Source of the DNA: CAYPHJ01 sp964410485
GTDB lineage: Bacteria; Desulfobacterota; Binatia; UBA9968
Direction: 5' to 3'
Assembly: GCA_964410485.1 (NCBI GenBank)
Contig: CAYPHJ010000145.1
Coordinates: 1 to 9,162 of the forward strand
Length of the DNA: 9,162 nt
Each line of letters starts with the position of its first letter. The stretch's first letter is position 1. Under the pieces are notes generated by a model. It did no database searches, had not been told where the DNA came from, and was given only the letters and a program-made list of their open reading frames with translations. Shown one piece after another: positions 1 to 4,168 of the stretch. The position numbers and the translations under genes were made by a program.

Positions 1-54
1 ACCGGCGACCTACTGATTACGAATCAGTTGCTCTGCCGACTGAGCTAGGGTGGC
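1..54 (-). tRNA. tRNA-Thr (CGT anticodon), 3' part cut off by the window edge
   Basis: Read on the minus strand from base 54, the tRNA begins with a 7-nt acceptor strand GCCACCC, then T8-A9. The D stem GCTC/GAGC encloses the loop AGTCGGCA. The anticodon arm is ACTGA-TTCGTAA-TCAGT, which puts CGT at the anticodon position and predicts decoding of the threonine codon ACG. A five-base variable region (AGGTC) and the first T-stem strand GCCGG follow before the window ends. The T loop, second T-stem strand, acceptor 3' strand and CCA are outside the window, so the acceptor stem cannot be checked. No tRNA promoter stands out: the best -35-like box upstream (TTGATC on the minus strand, 118-113) has only a poor -10 partner. 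Confidence 0.93.
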
Positions 55-138
55 TCGGGGGTTACGCATGCAGGATAACAGAGCCTAACATGAAGCCGCT
101 CAGGAATAAACCGATCAAAGCTCGGGCTTAGCCGCGAA

Positions 139-312
139 GTGTTTCATGATCTTACGCTCGCCTGCAAAGATGAAAATGGAGGCAGCCCATTACCCCAACG
201 CCATATCGAGAAGGTCTGGCATTCCCTGCCCCTCGCTACGCGCTTCGCGCACTCGGGGAATCGGAAGGGGATGCCGTGCCCCCGAGTAGCGATCTTCCGA
301 GATCGCGTATCG
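139..312. repeat. 174-nt direct repeat, copy 1 (with internal hairpin)
   Basis: This copy aligns with 551-724 over its whole length, at roughly 85-90% identity by eye with one or two indels. Both copies begin GTGTTTCAT and end GATCGCGTATCG. Inside are an inverted repeat, CGCACTCGGGG (248-258) with CCCCGAGTAGCG (280-291), which has one unpaired base in this copy, and the palindrome CGATCT-TCCG-AGATCG (290-305). The structure and the lack of coding sense suggest a dispersed non-coding repeat rather than a gene remnant. Genome-wide copies cannot be checked here. Confidence 0.85.
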
Positions 313-348
313 GATGAAAATGGGGTCTTTCCCTCGTACAGCAGGACT

Positions 349-476
349 GTCATCCTGAATCCTTCGACGCTGCTCAGGATAAACTCCGTGAGGGATCTGC
401 TTTGAAACGACCGACGACCGGGGACCGCGGACCGCAGAAAAAGCGGATTCTTCGTCGCGACGCTCCTCAGAATGAC
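349..476. repeat. MITE/REP-like element with near-identical inverted ends
   Basis: The left end GTCATCCTGA (349-358) and the right end TCAGAATGAC (467-476) are inverted complements with one mismatch in ten. Inside each end are the sequences familiar from widespread bacterial intergenic repeats: ATCCTTCGACGCTGCTCAGG on the left, and on the minus strand of the right end CTGAGGAGCGTCGCGACGAA. No transposase frame is present, so any mobility would depend on an enzyme supplied elsewhere. The element lies between the two 174-nt direct repeats. Assigning it to the GTCATTCTGAG repeat family rests on recognition, not on a search. Confidence 0.7.
410..437. repeat. Four tandem heptamers ACCGNNG
   Basis: Four consecutive 7-base units read ACCGACG, ACCGGGG, ACCGCGG and ACCGCAG. 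Each fits ACCGNNG exactly. The array sits in the middle of the inverted-end element at 349-476 and has no coding context. It is probably part of that element's internal sequence or a slippage product. Confidence 0.7.
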
Positions 477-528
477 GTTCAGAAAAGGCTCTAGGGCGAC
501 GGATCCTAGAACAAGGGCGGCCGAGGTT

Positions 529-552
529 CCACCCCCCGATTTTCATAGGAGT
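529..552. repeat. 24-nt duplication of the thiE 3' end
   Basis: The sequence CCACCCCCCGATTTTCATAG, followed by GAGT, recurs at 792-816 with one extra T. The second copy contains the thiE stop codon. This copy directly abuts and slightly overlaps the start of the second 174-nt repeat. It suggests that the thiE-proximal end was copied when the repeat block expanded. Confidence 0.75.
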
Positions 553-724
553 GTTTCATTAGCCTACGCTCGCCTACAAAGGATGAAAATGGAGGCAGCC
601 CATTATTCGAACGCCAATATCGAGAACCGGCATTCCCTGCCCCTCGCTACGCGCTTCGCGCTACTCGGGGAATCGGAAGGGGGTGCCGTGTCCCCGAGTA
701 GCGATCCTCCGAGATCGCGTATCG
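551..724. repeat. 174-nt direct repeat, copy 2 (perfect 12-bp internal hairpin)
   Basis: This is the partner of 139-312, offset by 412 bases. Here the internal inverted repeat is perfect: CGCTACTCGGGG (659-670) pairs with CCCCGAGTAGCG (692-703) across a 21-base loop. Copy 1 lacks one base of this stem. A second short palindrome, CGATC-CTCCGA-GATCG, lies close to the right end. The better-preserved stem suggests the hairpin is a functional or founding part of the repeat. Confidence 0.85.
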
Positions 725-791
725 AGGGGGTACGGCGCTGCGGAGCATACGCGGGTGACCGCTCTGGGGCAGCTGTGCCACCACTCCCTCT

Positions 792-816
792 CCACCCCCC
801 GATTTTTCATAGGAGT
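792..816. repeat. Second copy of the 24-nt repeat, overlapping the thiE stop
   Basis: This copy matches 529-552 except for one extra T in the T run. The thiE stop (TGA, minus strand, 807-809) and its last two codons fall inside it. The very end of thiE is therefore shared with intergenic repeat sequence. Confidence 0.75.
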
Positions 817-1430
817 TGCTGGAGAAGCTCTCGCGTGGCTTGTTTCGGATCGTTGGCTTCGATCACTGCGGAAATGACGGCGATGCCGCGCACGCCGGCT
901 TTTTTTAGCTCCGCGATATTTTCCGGCTTGATGCCGCCGATCGCATAAACTGGGATCGAGAGCTTATCTGCGACTTGCCTGATTGCGGCGACCCCTTGCG
1001 GGGCTCCATACGCCGCTTTCGAAGGCGTGAAGTACACGGGCCCGAACAAAACGAAATCTGCGCCGTTCCGTTCTGCTGACTGTGCCTCGTCGAGAGAATG
1101 GGTCGACGCCCCGATCGTTTTATGCTCGCCCAATAACTCGCGCGCGACCGCGACATCCATGGAATCGCCGCCGAGCTGCACGCCGTCAGCATCGACAACC
1201 AACGCGATATCGACCCGGTCGTTGATGAACAGCATCGCTTTGTAATCGGCGCAGAGCCTGCGCGTGTTTTCGGCGAGATGAAACAAGTCGCGGCCGTTTA
1301 AGTCTTTCTCTCTGAGTTGAATGGCACGAGCGCCGCCTTCCAGGGCCTGTTCCAGAACCCAGAGGAGATCACGCTTGCCGCTCAGTTTGCGATCGCTGAC
1401 AAGATAAAGATCAAAAGCAGGTCGCGGCAC
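807..1430 (-). CDS. thiE: Thiamine-phosphate synthase ThiE
   Basis: ThiE joins hydroxymethylpyrimidine pyrophosphate to thiazole phosphate to give thiamine monophosphate, the convergence step of thiamine synthesis in the cytoplasm. The 207-residue product has the usual length and the full set of TIM-barrel signatures. These are QLREKD (38-43) and the pyrophosphate/Mg-binding IND (69-71), followed by GVQLGG (83-88), GAST (107-110) and GPVYFTPSK (130-138). The phosphate-binding loops IGG (164-166) and GIAVISA (182-188) complete the set. The start is GTG at 1430, the first possible start after the in-frame thiG stop only two codons upstream. Its Shine-Dalgarno is weak, so translation is probably coupled to thiG across the 6-nt gap. 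It is the last gene of the riboswitch-controlled thiS-thiG-thiE operon. Its 3' end lies in a repeated 24-mer. Confidence 0.97.
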   Translation of the reverse strand: MPRPAFDLYLVSDRKLSGKRDLLWVLEQALEGGARAIQLREKDLNGRDLFHLAENTRRLCADYKAMLFINDRVDIALVVDADGVQLGGDSMDVAVARELLGEHKTIGASTHSLDEAQSAERNGADFVLFGPVYFTPSKAAYGAPQGVAAIRQVADKLSIPVYAIGGIKPENIAELKKAGVRGIAVISAVIEANDPKQATRELLQQLL

Positions 1431-1436
1431 GGGATA

Positions 1437-2210
1437 TTAGCCGAGAACGCCCTCAAGCGGGCTAGAGGCCGTCGCGTACAGCTTTTTCGGAATGCGTCCA
1501 GCCAAGAACGCCTTTCTTCCGGCTTCAACACCTAGCCGCATTGCTTCGGCCATAAGAATGGGGTCCTTTGCGCTGGCGATTGCTGTATTCATGAGCACTG
1601 CATCGCAGCCCATCTCCATTGCCACGGCGGCATCGGAGGCGGTTCCGACACCGGCATCGACAATGACCGGGACGTTGGCGTGTTCGAGGATAATTCGGAT
1701 ATTATAGGGATTTCGGATGCCGAGTCCGGAGCCGATGGGCGCGGCCAGGGGCATCACGGCGGCGCAACCGATGTCTTCGAGCTTCCTTGCTGTAATGGGA
1801 TCATCGTTGATGTAGGGCAGGACAACGAAACCTTCTTTTATAAGGATCTTTGCCGCATCAAGCGTTGCCGGGATGTCCGGGAACAGGGTTCTGTCATCGC
1901 CGATGACTTCAAGTTTGACCATATTTCCCACTCCGGCTTCGCGCGCGAGCCGGCAAGTGCGAAGCGCATCCTCAGCCGTGTAACAGCCCGCTGTATTGGG
2001 CAGAATGGTATATTTCTTCGGATCCAGATAATCGAGCAGATTGTCTTTGTCCGGATCAGTAATATTGACGCGACGCACGGCCACCGTGACAATCTCGGCG
2101 CCCGAGACTTCGATTGCCTTTCGGGTCTCCGCAAAATCCTTGTACTTTCCGGTCCCAACGATAAGCCGTGAACGGTAAGTCCTATTGGCAAGTTTGAATG
2201 TATCTTCCAT
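1437..2210 (-). CDS. thiG: Thiazole synthase ThiG
   Basis: ThiG condenses deoxyxylulose phosphate, dehydroglycine and sulfur from ThiS thiocarboxylate into the thiazole phosphate moiety of thiamine. The 257-residue protein opens with the family's RLIVGTGKY (15-23). Lys99 in VKLEV fits the Schiff-base lysine. The phosphate-binding sequences PVIVDAGVGTASDAA and AVLMNTAIA lie in the C-terminal half, and the protein ends in a typical KKLYATASSP tail. I chose ATG 2210 over the longer frame starting at 2258. It has AAAGGA about 8 bases upstream, it leaves the 10-nt spacing to thiS, and family members begin just before the RLIVGTGKY motif. The extra 16 residues of the longer frame read back through the end of thiS and look non-native. 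ThiG normally works with ThiS, encoded immediately upstream, and with ThiH or ThiO, which is not in this window. Confidence 0.97.
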   Translation of the reverse strand: MEDTFKLANRTYRSRLIVGTGKYKDFAETRKAIEVSGAEIVTVAVRRVNITDPDKDNLLDYLDPKKYTILPNTAGCYTAEDALRTCRLAREAGVGNMVKLEVIGDDRTLFPDIPATLDAAKILIKEGFVVLPYINDDPITARKLEDIGCAAVMPLAAPIGSGLGIRNPYNIRIILEHANVPVIVDAGVGTASDAAVAMEMGCDAVLMNTAIASAKDPILMAEAMRLGVEAGRKAFLAGRIPKKLYATASSPLEGVLG

Positions 2211-2220
2211 AGAATGTCCT

Positions 2221-2421
2221 TTATCCTCCACCGACAAAGTGGACGATCTCCAAAACATCTCCTTCTTTGAGCAACGTCGAACCGTGAAGTTCGCGTGAGA
2301 CGATAGTCCGATTCAGCTCAACCACAACCCGACCGGGACGGATTTGAAGCTCCTCGAGGAGCGAGCTTAGGCTGAGGCCGTCTTTGACCTCTTTGTTGTC
2401 TCCGTTAATTTGGATCTTCAC
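2221..2421 (-). CDS. thiS: Sulfur carrier protein ThiS
   Basis: ThiS is a small ubiquitin-like protein whose C-terminal glycine is adenylated by ThiF and then thiocarboxylated, carrying sulfur to ThiG. The product is 66 residues, the family norm. It has the beta-strand start MKIQINGD, the internal RVVVELNRTIV strand region, GDVLEIVHFV near the end and the essential C-terminal Gly-Gly (here GGG). I chose GTG 2421. An in-frame GTG at 2457 would add 12 residues, but those codons lie inside the loop and 3' arm of the upstream terminator and precede the conserved KIQING strand. No Shine-Dalgarno is visible before 2421, where the bases are the terminator U-tract and GTTTCCT. It is the first gene of the operon. 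ThiF is not nearby. Confidence 0.95.
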   Translation of the reverse strand: MKIQINGDNKEVKDGLSLSSLLEELQIRPGRVVVELNRTIVSRELHGSTLLKEGDVLEIVHFVGGG

Positions 2422-2428
2422 AGGAAAC

Positions 2429-2483
2429 AAAAAAACCGCATCCGCAAGGGCCACCACACGGAGTGACCAGGGAATACGGTTTT
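2429..2483 (-). terminator. Intrinsic terminator of the TPP riboswitch (attenuator)
   Basis: On the minus strand the hairpin starts AAAACCGTATTCC (from 2483) and pairs with GGATGCGGTTTT, allowing G-U pairs and one bulge. An inner stem GGTCAC/GTGGCC closes around TCCGTGTG. A run of seven T follows at once, ending about 8 bases before the thiS start. With the TPP aptamer just upstream, this is a transcription attenuator: ligand binding should favour the terminator and stop RNA polymerase before thiS. Confidence 0.85.
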
Positions 2484-2493
2484 AAGCTCGCCC

Positions 2494-2522
2494 GGCGTTA
2501 GTCTCATAAACGCCATAAACGC
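2494..2522 (-). repeat. Tandem 9-mer and hairpin in the riboswitch expression platform
   Basis: On the minus strand GCGTTTATG occurs twice in a row (2522-2514 and 2513-2505). The second copy pairs with AACGCC to give the hairpin GGCGTT-TATGAGACT-AACGCC (2514-2494). The first copy offers GCGTT as a competing partner for the same arm. It lies between aptamer helix P1 and the terminator, where an antiterminator would be expected. That role is inferred. Confidence 0.55.
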
Positions 2523-2538
2523 GCGGGGCTGTGACTCT

Positions 2539-2642
2539 CACGCTTCCCTACGCCGGCGCTATCCGGATCAGGTTCAAAGGGTTACCTGCTATTGTGATCT
2601 CAGGCTCTCAGTCTGCCTTTTCGGGCAGACACCCCTAGCATG
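2539..2642 (-). promoter_or_regulatory. TPP riboswitch (THI-box aptamer)
   Basis: The minus strand carries the conserved THI-box elements in order: TAGGGGTG, a variable hairpin GTCTGCC-CGAAAA-GGCAGAC, CTGAGA, ACCCTTTGAACCTGATC, CGGATAGCGCCGGCG and TAGGGAAG. Helix P1 can form from CATGCT (2642-2637) and AGCGTG (2544-2539) with one G-U pair. The aptamer binds thiamine pyrophosphate and precedes thiS-thiG-thiE, so it should repress them when thiamine is plentiful, through the downstream terminator. The variable hairpin next to P3 has a 7-bp stem and is short. Confidence 0.97.
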
Positions 2643-2676
2643 CACAACGCTTAACAAAGCGCGGTGGGCAAGTCAA
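2643..2676 (-). promoter_or_regulatory. Possible promoter of the thi operon
   Basis: A TTGACT box on the minus strand (2676-2671) is one base from the -35 consensus and lies about 30 bases before the aptamer, as expected for the operon promoter. The -10 region is poor: TTAAGC or TAAGCG at a 16-17 base spacing. A small inverted repeat CGCTT-AACA-AAGCG (2649-2662) overlaps this spacer and -10 segment. The -35 box and its position are the main support. Confidence 0.4.
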
Positions 2677-2681
2677 CTTAC

Positions 2682-2697
2682 GGGCGATGGGTCGCCC
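2682..2697 (-). terminator. Short GC hairpin just after the FAH gene
   Basis: GGGCGA-CCCA-TCGCCC on the minus strand is a perfect 6-bp stem with a 4-base loop, starting 12 bases after the FAH stop codon. Only GTAAGTTG follows, with no U-tract, so it may be an RNA 3'-end stabiliser or a weak terminator. It separates the FAH transcript from the thi promoter. Confidence 0.35.
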
Positions 2698-2708
2698 TCG
2701 CCTTTATG

Positions 2709-3653
2709 TTAGGTCCCGGCAATCTCAACTTCCAGGGTGCCGATCGCTTCAACTTCCCCTTCCACTTTGTCACCGGGTTTGAGAAATACCGGAGGGACCC
2801 TGGCAAAGCCTACTCCAGAGGGTGTGCCGGTGCTGATGATATCGCCCGGTTCAAGCGTGAGCCCCGCAGATAAACTCTCTATGATCGTAGGGATGTCGAA
2901 GATCATGTCCCGGGTATTGCCGTCCTGCATGACTTCGCCGTTGACCCGGCAGATGAGGCGTAATTGCTGCGGATCTGGCAGGGCGCTCTTGTGAACGATC
3001 CATGGCCCGATGGGGCAGAAAGTGTCGAGAGATTTCCCCTTGAACCATTGCCCGTGGATGCGCTGCAATTCGCGGGCAGTCATATCCAGACAAATTGTGT
3101 ATCCGAATACATGCTCGTAAGCTTTCTCCTTGGGAATGTCACGGCCTTTTTTACCGATCACCACTGCAAGTTCCACTTCCCAATCGAGTTTGTCTGTAAT
3201 CTTGTGCTTGATAACTTTCCCCAGGTGGCCAATGACGGATGTTGCCGGTTTGGTGAAATAAACCGGCCACTCGGGATACTTGATCTCTAGCGATCGGGCC
3301 CTGGCTCCTTCCTCGACATGCTCGCGATAGTTGATGCCCAGCATTACGACATTTTTCTTTGGTGAGGGAATCGGCGCCATGAGCCTTACCTGGCTGAGCT
3401 TCAACAGCGCGCCGGCGCGCGTCAGCTTTTTCTGGTCATCGGCGCTTTTTCCGTTAACGTAGGCTTCAGCTTTGCGGGCTAACTGAACGGCCTTCCCGCC
3501 ACCCTCGATGAAAGCCTGCATGCTTTCGAGAAACGGCGCAGGCCCGAGGCGTAACGAGCGGCGATTTAATTCGGCGAGATCGATGATCTGCCCCTGAGGC
3601 CCCACAAGCCCCAGGCATTGTTGCTTATTCTTAGAGTAAGTGACCAATCTCAT
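2709..3653 (-). CDS. Fumarylacetoacetate hydrolase (FAH) family protein
   Basis: FAH-fold enzymes are Mg/Mn-dependent hydrolases, isomerases or decarboxylases of 2-oxo or beta-diketo acids, usually in the breakdown of aromatic compounds. In the 315-residue numbering from the first ATG, an N-terminal domain (about 1-95) precedes the catalytic beta-fold. The fold begins with NVVMLGINYREH (102-113) and PVYFTKPATSVIGH (131-144). The metal ligands are in DWEVELAVV (E160, E162) and in CLDMTAREL (D191). K206/K208 follow, and STGTPSGVGF and LKPGDKVEGEVE form the C-terminal signature. ATG codons at 3656 and 3653 are adjacent. GGAGG at 3660-3664 sits 6 bases from the second and only 3 from the first, so 3653 (314 residues) is preferred. 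The gene stands alone, so its substrate cannot be named. Relatives are often labelled 5-carboxymethyl-2-hydroxymuconate isomerase or acylpyruvase. Confidence 0.93.
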   Translation of the reverse strand: MRLVTYSKNKQQCLGLVGPQGQIIDLAELNRRSLRLGPAPFLESMQAFIEGGGKAVQLARKAEAYVNGKSADDQKKLTRAGALLKLSQVRLMAPIPSPKKNVVMLGINYREHVEEGARARSLEIKYPEWPVYFTKPATSVIGHLGKVIKHKITDKLDWEVELAVVIGKKGRDIPKEKAYEHVFGYTICLDMTARELQRIHGQWFKGKSLDTFCPIGPWIVHKSALPDPQQLRLICRVNGEVMQDGNTRDMIFDIPTIIESLSAGLTLEPGDIISTGTPSGVGFARVPPVFLKPGDKVEGEVEAIGTLEVEIAGT

Positions 3654-3713
3654 CATGTCCCTCCGGCTGAAAACGTACCGAGCCTAGCCGACTGCCCAAC
3701 CATTTGGATTCAT

Positions 3714-3738
3714 CATATACCCGCTGACTTACCAGCGG
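3714..3738 (-). promoter_or_regulatory. Perfect palindrome beside a -10-like box upstream of the FAH gene
   Basis: CCGCTG-GTAAGT-CAGCGG (minus strand, 3738-3721) is a perfect 6-bp inverted repeat with a 6-base centre. Directly after it comes GTATATGATG, whose TATATG (3719-3714) resembles a -10 box about 60 bases before the FAH start. No good -35 box pairs with it. A repressor or activator bound here would sit in the promoter spacer, so an operator role is plausible but unproven. Confidence 0.4.
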
Positions 3739-3756
3739 CTAAATGCGCCAAGTTTG

Positions 3757-3797
3757 ATAGCTGTCATCATCAGAGGCATCGCTGATGCGAGAGCTAT
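3757..3797. promoter_or_regulatory. Nested, competing inverted repeats in the divergent intergenic region
   Basis: ATAGCT (3757-3762) and AGCTAT (3792-3797) form outer arms. Inside, GCATC-GCT-GATGC (3776-3788) is a perfect hairpin. The alternative CATCAG (3768-3773) with CTGATG (3782-3787) uses overlapping bases. The block lies between the divergent FAH gene and the small plus-strand gene, so it could be an operator or part of a 5' untranslated region. Nothing more specific can be said. Confidence 0.35.
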
Positions 3798-3885
3798 AAG
3801 ACCGGCTGGAAATTGTCAAGCTTCAACCGAATCCGTGCGGTTATGGAAAATTCCCCGCCACTTGAGCATAATAGACGCCGGGCTT

Positions 3886-4116
3886 ATGAAGGTGAAAAAG
3901 CAAAATCGCACCTCGATGCGCGAGGGTGACCGAATTCTGATCAATAAAGGTATTTCCAAAAAGGTGTTTATCGTAGCTCGTACCGATGTTCCTCATTGTG
4001 CTGAGAAGGTCTTCGTTTCTAAATCGGGCGGCAAGTACACGATCGGCCTAAAGGTCTGGAAGTCCGATTATGTGTGGAGTGATAAAAACCAGATGTGGGT
4101 GCCAAGACAACGGTAG
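3886..4116 (+). CDS. Small basic protein of unknown function
   Basis: I do not recognise this protein. From ATG 3886 it has 76 residues and is rich in Lys and Arg (KKQNR, NKGISKK, SKSGGK, VPRQR). It has no signal peptide or membrane segment. Alternating hydrophobic residues (DRILINKG, KVFIVART, KVFVSKSG, YTIGLKVW) and a Trp/Tyr-rich end (VWKSDYVWSDKNQMWVP) suggest a small beta-barrel, perhaps SH3-like, but this is only an impression. The open frame extends to TTG 3754 through intergenic-looking sequence with inverted repeats, so the shorter form is preferred. ATG 3916 (66 residues) is the other candidate. Neither start has a clear Shine-Dalgarno. CATAAT at 3867-3872 could be a -10 box giving a very short leader. 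It ends 41 bases before holA and may share its transcript. Confidence 0.55.
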   Translation: MKVKKQNRTSMREGDRILINKGISKKVFIVARTDVPHCAEKVFVSKSGGKYTIGLKVWKSDYVWSDKNQMWVPRQR

Positions 4117-4120
4117 ATTT

Positions 4121-4168
4121 GGAGGGAGCGTGTTCAGATTGTCCGCGGATTCCCCGTATGAAAACTGA
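4121..4168 (+). CDS. Possible 12-codon leader ORF overlapping the holA start
   Basis: A strong Shine-Dalgarno, GGAGGGAG (4121-4128), stands next to GTG 4130, which opens a 12-codon frame (MFRLSADSPYEN) ending at TGA 4166-4168. The holA ATG at 4158 lies inside this frame in another register and has no good ribosome site of its own. A minicistron that delivers ribosomes to holA is therefore possible. The GGAGGGAG could instead belong to an alternative start, but no in-frame holA start lies at a suitable distance from it. Confidence 0.35.
   Translation, partial: GGSVFRLSADSPYEN

Larger units (their letters stand above)
55..806. other. Repeat-rich intergenic region without a credible gene
   Basis: This stretch separates the tRNA from the 3' end of thiE. 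Open frames cross it on both strands, but they run straight through repeat copies and resemble no protein. One minus-strand frame reads the typical repeat-derived string HSEERRDEES. The contents are two 174-nt direct repeats (139-312 and 551-724), an element with matching inverted ends (349-476), a heptamer array (410-437) and a short duplication of the thiE 3' end (529-552). A small hairpin at 765-783 (GGCA-GCTG-TGCC core) lies about 25 bases past the thiE stop. It could help end the thi transcript, although no U-tract follows it. Confidence 0.7.

Noticed and set aside
190..546. 118-codon minus-strand open frame in the repeat region
   Set aside because: It crosses repeat copy 1 and the inverted-end element and reads HSEERRDEES, a known artefact of translating this repeat type. 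There is no ribosome site or protein family.
139..724. CRISPR-like repetition
   Set aside because: There are only two copies, 174 nt long and 412 nt apart, with no short regular repeats, unique spacers or cas genes.
1..806. Integration site of a mobile island at the tRNA
   Set aside because: There is no integrase and no duplicated tRNA end in the visible part. The tRNA 3' end, where attachment usually lies, is outside the window.
472..948. 158-codon plus-strand open frame
   Set aside because: It runs through repeat copy 2 and then antisense to thiE, with Arg/Ser-rich meaningless composition. It is a shadow frame.
1680..2171. 163-codon plus-strand open frame antisense to thiG
   Set aside because: It lies entirely within the secure thiG gene on the opposite strand and has no family features.
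3754..3885. N-terminal extension of the small basic protein from TTG 3754
   Set aside because: The extra 44 codons cross inverted repeats, lack a ribosome site and differ in character from the rest of the protein.
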